Shown one piece after another: positions 34,421 through 43,976 of a DNA stretch of 64,000 nt. The stretch's first letter is position 1. Every line of letters starts with the position of its first letter. This DNA is from Solobacterium sp. UBA3691 (lineage in GTDB: Bacteria > Bacillota_I > Bacilli_A > Erysipelotrichales > Erysipelotrichaceae), in contig DFIS01000076.1 in NCBI GenBank assembly GCA_002372175.1, positions 72,654 through 136,653 on the forward strand, read 5' to 3'. Position numbers and translations under genes: made by a program. Under the pieces are notes generated by a model. The model was not told the origin of the DNA, did no database searches, and saw only the letters and a list, made by a program, of their open reading frames with translations.

Positions 34421-35026
34421 ATACCGATTCTGTGATCAGCAGCCAGTACCTGAGCTTCAGGAAAGATATTACTGTTCGGTCTTCAGCCATTACTGCACAC
34501 CGAATATCTGTATCGTGTATCTCAGTACAGCAGAGGGCTCTCATTTGCAAAAATAAATCACTGGATGGGTAACTGTCCATCCCGATGCGAAATATGACAC
34601 GATAGTGTATATCATTCTGTGCGTAAAAACAGGCATATATCCATAATACTGATCATATGCGGATAAAAACCGCAGTGATGAATAATACGCTGTAAACAGC
34701 CTGTAAACAGCTGTGAAGAGCATATAATACACAGGAGAATACCGATAATAAGCCCTGTATCTGCAGGGGCAGTTATTTTATACGTATTACTTCGCATAAT
34801 GTATGTTATGCGATTTTAGTTTAACGGTATTTGATGTACAGATATCCTCTGTTTCTGTACAGTTTTCATTACGGAACAATTACTGCGTTATTATGATCAT
34901 TCAAACTAATTAATATATATCTGTATTTAATCATTATCGGAATCAGTAAACTGTATATCTCTTGATAAGAAAACTGTAATCGTGGATGTATATCAAAGGA
35001 AAACTCTCTGTTTTACAGGTCTATTA
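34421..35026. other. AT-rich intergenic region with many short inverted repeats
   Basis: About 600 bases without a convincing gene on either strand. Inverted repeats seen: GGATGG/CCATCC (34563-34582), TGCGG/CCGCA (about 34659-34674), CCCTG/CAGGG (34753-34768), CGCATAA/TTATGCG (34793-34812), and TGTACAG/CTGTACA (34836-34862, followed by GTTTT). A TATAAT occurs at 34723-34728. None matches a riboswitch or structured RNA that I recognise. A short untranslated RNA or an array of protein sites is possible. Confidence 0.5.
34690..34710. repeat. Tandem palindromic decamer CTGTAAACAG x2
   Basis: Two identical copies of CTGTAAACAG (34690-34699 and 34701-34710) are separated by one C, 13 nt before a TATAAT. 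Each has self-complementary ends (CTGT/ACAG). The placement suggests an operator over a promoter. Confidence 0.6.
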
Positions 35027-35056
35027 AAAAGAGAGGGGCTCTCCCCTCTTGTTTTG
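35027..35056 (-). terminator. Terminator of the zinc-ribbon/TPR-like protein gene
   Basis: On the - strand, AAGAGGGG pairs with CCCCTCTC around AGAG, then TTTTT. It sits 8 nt beyond the stop at 35064. Confidence 0.85.
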
Positions 35057-35063
35057 GTGGATC

Positions 35064-36923
35064 CTAGAAAGAATCTCTGTCAGCTTCACTGTTGGATATG
35101 CTGGTTCCCTGACCGCCGCTGGATATTTCATATCCGTAACCAGCCTCGAGTGTGAATGTTTCGCTGCCGCCGAAACTGCATTTCCAGTAACGACCTTCAT
35201 CCCCAAACATATCTTCAGTGCCGAACCAGTCATCACCGTATGCTTTATTCATGCGGTACGTTCCCGCAGGCAGCCAGAATGTAGCTGTAGCATCTTCCCT
35301 GATAAATACCGTCATGACCAGATTGTCACCTATGTACAATTTTACATACGAATTCTTATATCCATTGTTGTTGATGGTCAGCTGTACTGCATTGTTTGAA
35401 TATGCAGAGTTACGGTAAACTACACCGCTTGCGGGAGCTGCCAGTATACATGCATCTCTTTTTTCACGAATATCAGGCAGATCATCATAGGACATGTCAT
35501 CGATCTTATCAAATAGTTTATATGCTTCATAATTATGACCTTCCGCTAGAGCTGCTTCCGCCTGTTCATATATCGATCTTGTATAGCTTTCGGTCTCCAG
35601 ATCATCGGCATCTTTATAATCATACTGTGACAGATCACTGAATATCTCATAAGCTTCCGCCCAGTGATGAGCATTGAACAGATCCATGGCCTCACTGTAG
35701 GAGATCGCATGTTCACAGTTTCTGATCTGTTCGTCAGCATCCAGGATACCGCCGCATTGTCTGAACAGATCCAGGGCTTTATTGATCACAGCAGCGTCTG
35801 TCGGATCATCAGCCATGATATTGAATGCTGTATAATACGTTGACTTGTTTCTGCATAATTCGGCCTCATCCGCAGCCGCTTCCTCATCAATCAGATCGAA
35901 TGCTTCTGCCGCCTGTGTCCATTGCTTCGGATCTTTCCCTGCGCTGTCCCTGAGTCCCTGTGCATCGATCCACAGCAAAGCATTCGCATGCATCGTCTTT
36001 GCGTCTTTATAGCCGCCAAGTGATGAATACAGTTCAGCAGCTGTAGGGTAATCACCCTGTGCATATGCTGCTGATGCCTGCTCATACTTTTTCTTCATGT
36101 TGTTAAAGATGACAAAGCCGATGATACATGCAGCTGCCAGCACGACCAGAATGACCGGCAGCACCGATTTCTTTTTGGCTTTGGTTGGATGTTCAACAGT
36201 CGGCTTTTGTTCAGAAGTATCTGCTTTGGGTGTCACATCTGCTGTTTCTTCTTTTTTCTCTGTAACAACAGGATCGCTGCCTTCTTTCGTTTCTGTCCCG
36301 CCTTCTGCAGCATTCTCCGTTTCTTCAGTCCGGGTCACTTCTTCATCCGTATCCGGTGTCTCTGTCTCATCCTGAGGAGCTGTTTCCTGTACTGTTTCTG
36401 CCGCATTTTCTTCCGTTATCCCGTTATCAGGATCCGTTACTTCAGCTTCCTCCCTGACGACTTCTTCTGCCATTTCTGCCAGTACAGTTTCATCAGAGCG
36501 GTCATCCCCTTCTGTTTCTTCCCGGCTGTCATCTTCTGTAAGAATATCTGCAGCCTCATTCATCTCTTCGGAAGCTTCTTCTTCGATCAGGACTGCCAGA
36601 GAATCCTTGATCTCATGCACTTGATCGGATATCTCCGGGGATGCATGATCCTGCGGAAGGATCTCGGTTTCTGCCGGCAGTACTGCAGTATCATTTTTAT
36701 CCTCCTCGGCAGGATCTGTCTTTTCCGTTTCTGATAACAGTGTTTCCTCACGCACAGATTCTTCACCCGTCATTTCAGGAGTTTCTTTTATTTGTTCATT
36801 TGAAACAGGCACCGGGGTTTCCGGTTCTTTGATTTCGGGAATGTCAGTAACCAGTTTGATTCCGCAGTTTGTACAATACACAGCATCATTCTGAATGTCA
36901 GCTCCGCAGTTTTTACAGATCAT
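35064..36923 (-). CDS. Zinc-ribbon, acidic-linker, single-TM protein with TPR-like and C-terminal beta domains
   Basis: 619 residues of unusual layout. A cytoplasmic-type zinc ribbon (Cys3, Cys6, Cys17, Cys20; MICKNCGADI) is followed by a 210-residue disordered linker very rich in E, D and T (about 28-240), a Lys-rich stop and a TM helix at about 254-274. Next are helical repeats resembling TPRs (about 278-495; YAQGDYPTAAELYSSLGGYKDA and AEAALAEGHNYEAYKLFDKI) and a C-terminal beta-rich domain (about 500-619) with many Tyr and Gly. The ribbon faces the cytoplasm if the positive-inside rule holds, so the repeats would be outside. GGAGGATATAACGATC precedes the ATG. No family is assigned; the gene stands alone. 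Confidence 0.75.
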   Translation of the reverse strand: MICKNCGADIQNDAVYCTNCGIKLVTDIPEIKEPETPVPVSNEQIKETPEMTGEESVREETLLSETEKTDPAEEDKNDTAVLPAETEILPQDHASPEISDQVHEIKDSLAVLIEEEASEEMNEAADILTEDDSREETEGDDRSDETVLAEMAEEVVREEAEVTDPDNGITEENAAETVQETAPQDETETPDTDEEVTRTEETENAAEGGTETKEGSDPVVTEKKEETADVTPKADTSEQKPTVEHPTKAKKKSVLPVILVVLAAACIIGFVIFNNMKKKYEQASAAYAQGDYPTAAELYSSLGGYKDAKTMHANALLWIDAQGLRDSAGKDPKQWTQAAEAFDLIDEEAAADEAELCRNKSTYYTAFNIMADDPTDAAVINKALDLFRQCGGILDADEQIRNCEHAISYSEAMDLFNAHHWAEAYEIFSDLSQYDYKDADDLETESYTRSIYEQAEAALAEGHNYEAYKLFDKIDDMSYDDLPDIREKRDACILAAPASGVVYRNSAYSNNAVQLTINNNGYKNSYVKLYIGDNLVMTVFIREDATATFWLPAGTYRMNKAYGDDWFGTEDMFGDEGRYWKCSFGGSETFTLEAGYGYEISSGGQGTSISNSEADRDSF

Positions 36924-37173
36924 GATCGTTATATCCTCCGTATAATGTTAAAAACAGAAAAACAGCTGTTATCCGAAGCAGTAATGAAATGATGTATTTG
37001 TTATGTGAAGCGGATGCTTATACTATTAAATATATTATAAATATTCTGTTTGTACAGTATATCTGTATCTTGTTTTGTTTCAGTTATATAAGATCATGCC
37101 TGACCACAGTGATCTGTATATTCTTTTCCGTACTTCTCTTTTCATTGTCCTTACCGCTTGTTGTATATATTAT

Positions 37174-37200
37174 AAAAAAAGTGCACCCGCAGGTACACTT
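37174..37200 (-). terminator. Terminator of the nusB-deoB operon
   Basis: On the - strand, AAGTGTACC pairs with GGTGCACTT (one wobble) around TGCG, then TTTTTT. It lies 12 nt beyond the deoB stop. Confidence 0.92.
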
Positions 37201-37211
37201 GCTGATCATGA

Positions 37212-38396
37212 TCAGCGCAGATAATCCAGCAGACTCTTGCCGTACTGAGGCGCGATAGTACCGAAGTTTTCTGCGATCGTCGCACCGATATCGGAGAAGG
37301 TCTCACTCTGCGGAAGAATACCGCTTCCGGTAAAGGAAGGACTGTACATCAGCAGCGGAACGATCTCACGGGTGTGGTCGGTCCCCTTCCAAGTCGGATC
37401 ATTTCCGTGATCGGCGGTGATCATCAGCAGATCATCCGGACGCAGTTCATTCATCAGTATACCGAGTTTTTCATCAAACCGCTCCAGTTCCCGGGCATAG
37501 CCTTCGGGATTGCGGCGGTGACCCCACTTGGCGTCAAAGTCCACCAGATTCACAAAGGCGAGACCGGTAAAGTCTATCTTGGTTCCTTCGATCGTCTGTT
37601 CCATGCCGTGTACACTGGATTTGGAGTGATAGAACTGCGTGATTCCTTCACCGACAAAGATATCATTGATCTTACCGATGGCGATCACATCATAGCCGCT
37701 GTCTTTCAGATCGTTCAGTACTGTACGTCCGAAAGGCTTCAGCGCCAGATCATGTCTGTTGTACGTACGGACAAAATGTCCCTTCTCCTTACCGACAAAC
37801 GGTCTTGCGATGACCCTGCCGACACGCCATTCCGGTCTCATCGTGATTTCTCTGGCGATCCGGCAGCATCTGTATAATTCTTCAAGTCCGAAGGTCTCCT
37901 CACTGGCAGCGATCTGCAGCACGGAGTCAGCTGAAGTATAGACGATCATATCACCGGTTTTGATATGGTGTTCACCCAGTTCATCCAGGATCTCAGTGCC
38001 GGAAGCCGCCTTGTTTCCGACAACCTTATGCCCTGTTTTCTCTTCCAGCGTACGGATCAGCTCTTCCGGGAATCCCGTCTCCGTAAAGGTCACAAACGGC
38101 TGCTGGATGTATAATCCCATCATCTCCCAGTGACCGGTCATCGTATCCTTGGAATTGCTGTGCTCAAGCATGGTCAGACAGTATCCCGAGATCTCATCCA
38201 GAGCCGGGATCTGCGGTATTTCCTTCAGGTTAAAGGCGCCGATCTTCTGCAGGTTGGGCAGATGGATTTCCTTCACTGCTTCTGCAATATGACCCATCGT
38301 ATCGGCTCCGTCATCACCGTATTTGTCCGCATCCGGGGCACTTCCGAAACCCCATGAATCTACAACGACAGTAAATATTCTCTTATACTTCATCAT
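37212..38396 (-). CDS. deoB: Phosphopentomutase
   Basis: A 394-residue alkaline-phosphatase-superfamily enzyme that interconverts (deoxy)ribose 1- and 5-phosphate for nucleoside salvage. VVVDSWGFGSAPDADKYGD carries N-terminal metal ligands. HSNSKDTMTGHWEMMG contains the Thr that becomes phosphorylated, and MITADHGNDPTWKGTDH carries further metal ligands. The start is one of two adjacent ATGs (38396 or 38393); the upstream TTG is less likely. It overlaps the xerD end by 14 nt and closes the operon. No nucleoside phosphorylase is adjacent. Confidence 0.95.
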   Translation of the reverse strand: MMKYKRIFTVVVDSWGFGSAPDADKYGDDGADTMGHIAEAVKEIHLPNLQKIGAFNLKEIPQIPALDEISGYCLTMLEHSNSKDTMTGHWEMMGLYIQQPFVTFTETGFPEELIRTLEEKTGHKVVGNKAASGTEILDELGEHHIKTGDMIVYTSADSVLQIAASEETFGLEELYRCCRIAREITMRPEWRVGRVIARPFVGKEKGHFVRTYNRHDLALKPFGRTVLNDLKDSGYDVIAIGKINDIFVGEGITQFYHSKSSVHGMEQTIEGTKIDFTGLAFVNLVDFDAKWGHRRNPEGYARELERFDEKLGILMNELRPDDLLMITADHGNDPTWKGTDHTREIVPLLMYSPSFTGSGILPQSETFSDIGATIAENFGTIAPQYGKSLLDYLR

Positions 38397-39303
38397 CTTC
38401 TTCAAACAGGTCTCCTTCCTTCATTCCGGGATGATATTTCTCATAGCTGTCAAAGACCATCCGGTTCTGCACATGTGTATAGATCTCAGTGGTCTGTATA
38501 TCACTGTGTCCGAGCATCTCCTGAATACTCCGCAGATCAGCTCCGCCCTGCAGCAGGTGCGTAGCATAACTGTGCCTGAGTTTATGCGGGGTGATATGCT
38601 TGTCGATCCCTGCCGCCAGACATGCCCTGTGCAGCATCTCCTCCACATATCTGGCGGTGATCTTACGGCCGAAGCGGTTGATCAGAAACAGATTTGTCTT
38701 TCCCTTCAGGTACAGTGGTCTGATCGTACTGACATAGCTCTTCAGCAGCGGCAGACTGCCGGATGCGATCGGTACGATACGCTCCTTGTTGCCTTTACCA
38801 AGCACACGGATACTGCCGGTCTCGAGATCCACCCTGTTCATCGTCAGGGATACCGCCTCAGAGACCCGTAAACCGCACGTATAGATCAATTCCAGGACTG
38901 TATGATCAAGCATCTGTCTCGGGTCAGAATCGTCAAATACGGCCATTAAACGCTCTGTTTCCTCACGTGTGCAGAAAACAGGCAGTGACTTCTGACCGCG
39001 GTGTACCTCAAGACTGACCGCAGGATCATTCTCATCATGCATAAACGCCAGATAACGGTGAAAAGAACGCACAGAAGCAGCCATGCGGGCAATACTCGAA
39101 GCTTCCTTCTGCTTCCTCTGTATCTCCATAAATCCTGCGATCACAGAATACCCGACATCTTCCGTATCGGTAATATTCTGTTCATCCAGATACGCAAGAT
39201 ACTGCTTCAGATCCTCACGGTACGAATTGACCGTGCGTACAGAAAGCCCCTCATTCACGGTAATATACGCAAGATACTGCTTTAAAGCATCCTCACAGTT
39301 CAT
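38383..39303 (-). CDS. xerD: Tyrosine recombinase XerD
   Basis: A 306-residue site-specific recombinase of the XerC/XerD type, which resolves chromosome dimers at dif. The N-terminal SAM-like core-binding domain spans about 1-90. The catalytic domain has all five residues: CGLRVSEAVSL (Arg), a Lys in the beta hairpin GKGNKERIVP, HKLRHSYATHLL (HxxR) and LGHSDIQTTEIYTH (His and Tyr nucleophile). The order xerD then deoB is seen in other Bacillota. It overlaps dinB by 4 nt. Confidence 0.95.
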   Translation of the reverse strand: MNCEDALKQYLAYITVNEGLSVRTVNSYREDLKQYLAYLDEQNITDTEDVGYSVIAGFMEIQRKQKEASSIARMAASVRSFHRYLAFMHDENDPAVSLEVHRGQKSLPVFCTREETERLMAVFDDSDPRQMLDHTVLELIYTCGLRVSEAVSLTMNRVDLETGSIRVLGKGNKERIVPIASGSLPLLKSYVSTIRPLYLKGKTNLFLINRFGRKITARYVEEMLHRACLAAGIDKHITPHKLRHSYATHLLQGGADLRSIQEMLGHSDIQTTEIYTHVQNRMVFDSYEKYHPGMKEGDLFEEDDEV

Positions 39304-40472
39304 TTCTTCGCCCCCAGAAGATCACTGGCTCTTCTGAACTCTGTTCTTCCCAGCTGTTCATTGAGATCCTTCAGAACTCTTTCCGTCTCTTTCTTCTCCG
39401 CTTCCACCGGATCAAACAGACCGATCTGCGAAACCAGCTGCCCCGATGACGCAAAATCACTCATGGATATACCCAGAAGCCTGACCGGTTCATCTTCCCA
39501 GTGCTCATCAAACAGGGACAGTGCCTGCACAAAGATATCATCACTCTGCCAGATCGGTTCACTCAGTTTCTTTGATCTGTCCGCATTCTGAAAGTCATAA
39601 TACCGTATTCTCAGAGATAACGTATATCCGGCTTTCTTCTCTTCACGCATACGTTTGCTGAGGCGTCTGGACAATGTTCTGAGCAGTCCCCTGATCTCAT
39701 CATAATCAGTCACGTCATCCAGCAGAGTCTCGGATACACCCATGGACTTGGCATCCCATGACATGACGATCTCCCGGTGATCATACCCGTTGGCTCTTTC
39801 CATTACGCTCTCGGTATTCTTTCCGAGGATCTGCCGCAGAGACGGAATATCCTGGTAATTTGCAAGATCTCCGATCGTATGGATACCCATGTCTTCCAGC
39901 ACAGGTGCTGTTTTACTGCCGATACCGCGCATATCCGAGATCGGCAAAGGCCAAAGCTTGGCAGGCACCTCCCGGATCCGCAGGACCGTGATCCCAAGCG
40001 GTTTCTTCATGTCACTTGCCATCTTGGCTAGAAACATATTCGGGGCAACCCCGATCGAACATGGCAGCCCAAGTTCACTGAGTGCCCGTTTCTGTATCTC
40101 CCATGCCAGATCCAGCGGTCTTTCATACCGTTTGATCACTTCTGTCATATCCGCATAACACTCATCGATACTGGCCTGTTCAATGATCTCCGTGTAGGAA
40201 CGGACGATATCCATAAACTGTTCAGACAGCTCACTGTACCAGGTAAAATGCGGATTGACGATCACAAGATCGGGACACTTCTTCTCGGCTTCGCTGAGAG
40301 GCATGGCGGAGTGTATGCCGTATTTCCTCGCTTCATAGCTGGCAGTAGACACGACACTGCGGCGGGTATTTCCGGAAACAACAACAGGTTTGCCTTTCAG
40401 GGAAGGATCCAGCAGAACTTCAGCATTCGCAAAGAACGCGTTCAGATCGATATGAAAGTAGACTTTACTCAT
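39300..40472 (-). CDS. dinB: DNA polymerase IV (Y-family)
   Basis: A 390-residue translesion polymerase. The start MSKVYFHIDLNAFFANAEV at 40472 matches the family N-terminus; codons upstream would run deep into recN. FHIDLNAFF and QASIDECYADMTE carry the catalytic acids. The HhH region DMRGIGSKTAPVLEDMGI and the little-finger domain follow. The C-terminus lacks a clear beta-clamp motif apart from QIGLFD near 362-367, which is a good clamp-binding peptide. It overlaps recN by 8 nt. Confidence 0.95.
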   Translation of the reverse strand: MSKVYFHIDLNAFFANAEVLLDPSLKGKPVVVSGNTRRSVVSTASYEARKYGIHSAMPLSEAEKKCPDLVIVNPHFTWYSELSEQFMDIVRSYTEIIEQASIDECYADMTEVIKRYERPLDLAWEIQKRALSELGLPCSIGVAPNMFLAKMASDMKKPLGITVLRIREVPAKLWPLPISDMRGIGSKTAPVLEDMGIHTIGDLANYQDIPSLRQILGKNTESVMERANGYDHREIVMSWDAKSMGVSETLLDDVTDYDEIRGLLRTLSRRLSKRMREEKKAGYTLSLRIRYYDFQNADRSKKLSEPIWQSDDIFVQALSLFDEHWEDEPVRLLGISMSDFASSGQLVSQIGLFDPVEAEKKETERVLKDLNEQLGRTEFRRASDLLGAKK

Positions 40473-42114
40473 GTACTGTCCGGTTCCTCTCGAGAAGCTC
40501 TTCAGCAGCTGTACGGCTGGCTTCGGTGATCTCACCGGAAGAGATCAGTGCCAGCTGATCAACGGTACCCTGATGATCAAGCAGCATTACATCGGTGATG
40601 GTCCTGTCCCCTGCCGTATGCTTGGAGACAAGATAATGATATTCAGCCGAAGCAGCCACCGGAGCCAGATGCGTCACGGAAAAGACCTGACAGAATTCGG
40701 AAAGAGAGCGCATCTTGCGGCCGATCGCTGTCGCCACAGGACCGCTGACACCGGTATCGATCTCGTCAAAGATCACTGTATGCACCTCCTGCAGAGCCGT
40801 AAAGATGACCTTCAGACCAAGCATCAGCCTGGACAGTTCACCGCCGCTGGCCGTCTTAGTCAGAGGCTTGAGATCTTCTCCCTTATTCATCGAGATAAGG
40901 AATTCGACCCTGTCAGTACCTTCCGGTGATTCATTGCCGGACTGTATGGATACCTTGAATCTTGCTTCGGGAAGCGAAAGATCCCGCAGATGTCCGATGA
41001 TCGCCTTTTCAAGAGCACCGGCACCCTGCGTTCTCTTCTTATGGAGTTCATCCGCATGTACCTTAAAAGCTTCATATGCCTTCTTTATGCGTTTATCGAT
41101 CTCATCCAGATATTCCTGACGGTTTTCGATCATCCGTACCTGTTCCTTCATTTCTTCCAGACGCTCAAGCACGGTCTCGATCGAACCTCCGTATTTCCGT
41201 TTCATCCTCTGCAGCAGATACAGTCTCTCCTCCATGGCGTTGATATCATCTTCGCTCAGGGAATAGGCATCACGCACTTTGCGTATCTCTTCTGCAGCAT
41301 CGCTGACGGCATAGTATCCGTCATTCATCTGGGCTGCCGTTTTCTCCAGCGAAGTGCTTTCCGGCAGTGATGATACCATCCGGTTCAGATCATACAGATC
41401 ACTGTCCAGACGGTCATACAGGGCAATGATCTGATCCAGTTTCTCTATCGAACTCCTGACAGCCTTGTATTCTCTTTCCTGTTCCTGCAGTTCTTCGTCT
41501 TCACCGATCTTGAGCTTTGCCTGTTCGATCTCTCTGATCTGATACATCAGGTATTCAAGATCATTCTCGTTATAGACTTCCTGCAAAGCCTTTTCCTTTT
41601 CTGCGCGGCAGTTCTTCAGAACAGTGTACGCTTCGGCTGTTTTCACACGCAGATCATCCAGTTTCAGAAACTGATCAAGCAGCCTGATATGCGTATTCGT
41701 ATTCAGCAGATACTGCGTATCTCTCTGCCCGTGGATATCGATTTCACCGTCGAGGATCTCCTTCATCAGCGACAGTGTGGCAATGCGTCTGTCAATACGG
41801 ACAACACCCTTCCCGCTGCTGTGTATCTCACGGGTGAACGTCACTTCATCAGCGGCTTCAAAACCGGCTTCTTTCAGCACCTGCAGGGCATGTGATCCCG
41901 GCGCAAAGGAAAAGGTTCCCTCAACGACAGCTTTGTCTTTTCCCCTGGCGATCATGGCTGTACTGGCCCGGTCTGCGCAGAGTAAAGATATCGCATCGAT
42001 CAGGATGGACTTACCGGCACCGGTCTCACCTGTAAAGACACTGAAACCGTCTTTCAGATCAAGACTCAGTTCATCGATCAGCACAAAGTTTTTAACGTAC
42101 AGATGGTTAATCAT
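40465..42114 (-). CDS. recN: DNA repair protein RecN
   Basis: A 549-residue SMC-like ATPase acting early at double-strand breaks. Walker A is GETGAGKSILIDAI (about 30-43). Coiled-coil arms flank a short central region (about 150-350). The C-terminal head has TASGGELSRLMLGLKVIF (signature) and VIFDEIDTGVSGPVA (Walker B). The length is normal. Its start overlaps the dxs stop by 8 nt. Confidence 0.97.
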   Translation of the reverse strand: MINHLYVKNFVLIDELSLDLKDGFSVFTGETGAGKSILIDAISLLCADRASTAMIARGKDKAVVEGTFSFAPGSHALQVLKEAGFEAADEVTFTREIHSSGKGVVRIDRRIATLSLMKEILDGEIDIHGQRDTQYLLNTNTHIRLLDQFLKLDDLRVKTAEAYTVLKNCRAEKEKALQEVYNENDLEYLMYQIREIEQAKLKIGEDEELQEQEREYKAVRSSIEKLDQIIALYDRLDSDLYDLNRMVSSLPESTSLEKTAAQMNDGYYAVSDAAEEIRKVRDAYSLSEDDINAMEERLYLLQRMKRKYGGSIETVLERLEEMKEQVRMIENRQEYLDEIDKRIKKAYEAFKVHADELHKKRTQGAGALEKAIIGHLRDLSLPEARFKVSIQSGNESPEGTDRVEFLISMNKGEDLKPLTKTASGGELSRLMLGLKVIFTALQEVHTVIFDEIDTGVSGPVATAIGRKMRSLSEFCQVFSVTHLAPVAASAEYHYLVSKHTAGDRTITDVMLLDHQGTVDQLALISSGEITEASRTAAEELLERNRTVHE

Positions 42115-43969
42115 GGATCTCTTTCAAAATATCCTCAAACAGTGTATTCAGGTCTATTCTTTCATCTTTCTTCAGCAGGGTCTCGGAACCATGCGGTACA
42201 TAGTGATCACCGATACCGTAACTGCGGATATCCATCATTCTGTGCCTGTGCATGCACCAGGAAGCTACAGAAGCAGCCAGACCGCCTATCTTCATATCTG
42301 TTTCATAGATGAATACAGGAATATCCATCTCCTCCAGATGCTCAAGACAGTCCGTATCGATCGGCTTGAAGAAACGTGCATTGATCACCAGTACAGGCAG
42401 ATCATTGGCTTTTACTTTCTCCAGGATCCGTTCGGTATCCGGTCCGTATGCCAGGACAGCCGCATTTATCTTATTCGGGGAATTCAGCATTTCCCACGTG
42501 CCGATCTCAATTTTTTCAAATAATTCCTTGTTGTTGGCGGCAGAACCTCGCGGATAACGTATCGCAAACGGATGCTCCTGCAGTAATGCCGTATAGATCA
42601 TGTTTCTGGCTTCGATGGCATTCCGGGGCTGGGCAATGATCATATGCGGCAGCGGTTTGAGAATACCGATATCAAAGACACCGTGATGGGTATCACCGTC
42701 ACCGCCGACAAGACCGGCTCTGTCGATACCGATCAGTACGGGCAGATCCATGCGGCAGATATCATGATTGATCTGGTCATATGCCCTCTGCAGGAAGGAA
42801 CTGTATATGGCAAGGAACGGCCGCAAGCCGCCTGCTGCCATGGCTGCCGCAAATGTTGCCGCATGTTCCTCCGCAATACCGCAGTCAAAACTGCGTTCCG
42901 GATATCTCGCAAAGAAGCTCTGCAGAGCACTGCCGCGGATCATTGCCGGTGTCAGGGCTACGATCTTCTCGTTGTCTCTGGCCAGCTCCTCCACCGTGGA
43001 AGAAATGATCTCTGACCATGTCGCATATCCCTGCGGGATACCATGCAGAGGTTTGCCGGTCGCCGGATCAAACGGTCCCACACCGTGCCAGAGACCGTCT
43101 CTGTCCTTTTCACACGGCGCATATCCCCTGCCTTTCTGGGTGATCGCATGGACAACGATCGGTCCGTCATGTTCACGGGCTACGGTCAGCACTCTGATCA
43201 GATCATGGATATTATGACCGTCGATCGGTCCTATGTATTCCAGATTCAGCTCACCGAAGATCCCCTTATCAACGATCGTGTCCTTGACTGCATCCTTGAC
43301 GCTTTTCAGGCCTGAGTACATCGCATTGCCGAAGCTGCTGTGCTGCAATGCTGACTTTGTATTCATCTTGAAAGCATTATATGACTTGGCCGAACGCAGT
43401 CTCGCAATCGATTTGCTCAAAGCACCGACATTGCGGGAGATCGACATGTTGTTGTCATTGAAGACAATGATCAGCCGGCGTTTCTCGGAACCGATCTGGT
43501 TGAGGGCTTCAAAAGCCATGCCGGAGCTTAAGGCACCGTCACCGATCACTGCTACGACTGCATAGTCTTCATCTTTCATGTCTCTGGTCACCGCAAAGCC
43601 AAGTGCTGCGCTGAGCGAAGTCGAACTGTGCCCTGCTTCCCAGACATCATGAGGACTTTCACAGCGCTTCTGGAAACCGCTGATACCGCCGTACTGACGC
43701 AATGTATCGAAAGCCTTTGCCCTGCCGGTCAGGATCTTATGCACATAGCTTTGATGTCCGACATCAAAGATCAGTTTGTCCTTCGGGGAGTCAAAGACAT
43801 AATGAAGAGCGATCGTCAGTTCTACGACCCCGAGATTGCTGGCAAGATGGCCGCCTGTTCTGGAAATACTGCTGATCAGAAAAGAACGGATATCCTGGGC
43901 AAGATCATTCAGTTCGCTGAGAGACATGGATTTCAGAAAATCCGGACTCTCTATTTCCTTAATGTTCAT
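42107..43969 (-). CDS. dxs: 1-deoxy-D-xylulose-5-phosphate synthase
   Basis: A 620-residue ThDP enzyme that condenses pyruvate and glyceraldehyde 3-phosphate, the first step of the MEP isoprenoid pathway. FDVGHQSYVHKILTGR and AVIGDGALSSGMAFEALN (ThDP/Mg site) lie in domain I. GIAEEHAATFAAAMA and DRAGLVGGDGDTHHGVFD are in domain II. The transketolase C-terminal domain is complete. AGGAGTGTT precedes the ATG. It is paired with ispA upstream, as in many bacteria. Confidence 0.98.
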   Translation of the reverse strand: MNIKEIESPDFLKSMSLSELNDLAQDIRSFLISSISRTGGHLASNLGVVELTIALHYVFDSPKDKLIFDVGHQSYVHKILTGRAKAFDTLRQYGGISGFQKRCESPHDVWEAGHSSTSLSAALGFAVTRDMKDEDYAVVAVIGDGALSSGMAFEALNQIGSEKRRLIIVFNDNNMSISRNVGALSKSIARLRSAKSYNAFKMNTKSALQHSSFGNAMYSGLKSVKDAVKDTIVDKGIFGELNLEYIGPIDGHNIHDLIRVLTVAREHDGPIVVHAITQKGRGYAPCEKDRDGLWHGVGPFDPATGKPLHGIPQGYATWSEIISSTVEELARDNEKIVALTPAMIRGSALQSFFARYPERSFDCGIAEEHAATFAAAMAAGGLRPFLAIYSSFLQRAYDQINHDICRMDLPVLIGIDRAGLVGGDGDTHHGVFDIGILKPLPHMIIAQPRNAIEARNMIYTALLQEHPFAIRYPRGSAANNKELFEKIEIGTWEMLNSPNKINAAVLAYGPDTERILEKVKANDLPVLVINARFFKPIDTDCLEHLEEMDIPVFIYETDMKIGGLAASVASWCMHRHRMMDIRSYGIGDHYVPHGSETLLKKDERIDLNTLFEDILKEIHD

Positions 43970-43976
43970 AACACTC

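Noticed and set aside
34690..34710. Tandem decamers considered as the start of a CRISPR array
   Set aside because: Only two copies with a one-base gap; no spacers and no cas genes.
34612..34797. 61-codon antisense frame in the repeat-rich gap
   Set aside because: Codons run through the inverted repeats, there is no ribosome site and the composition is atypical.
36989..37258. 89-codon hydrophobic open frame on the + strand upstream of the zinc-ribbon gene
   Set aside because: AT-rich, Ile/Phe-rich translation without a ribosome site; it runs through the deoB terminator and into deoB antisense.
38383..39303. xerD considered as a phage or transposon integrase
   Set aside because: Embedded in a housekeeping operon with dinB and deoB, of Xer length, with no att-like repeats or phage genes nearby.
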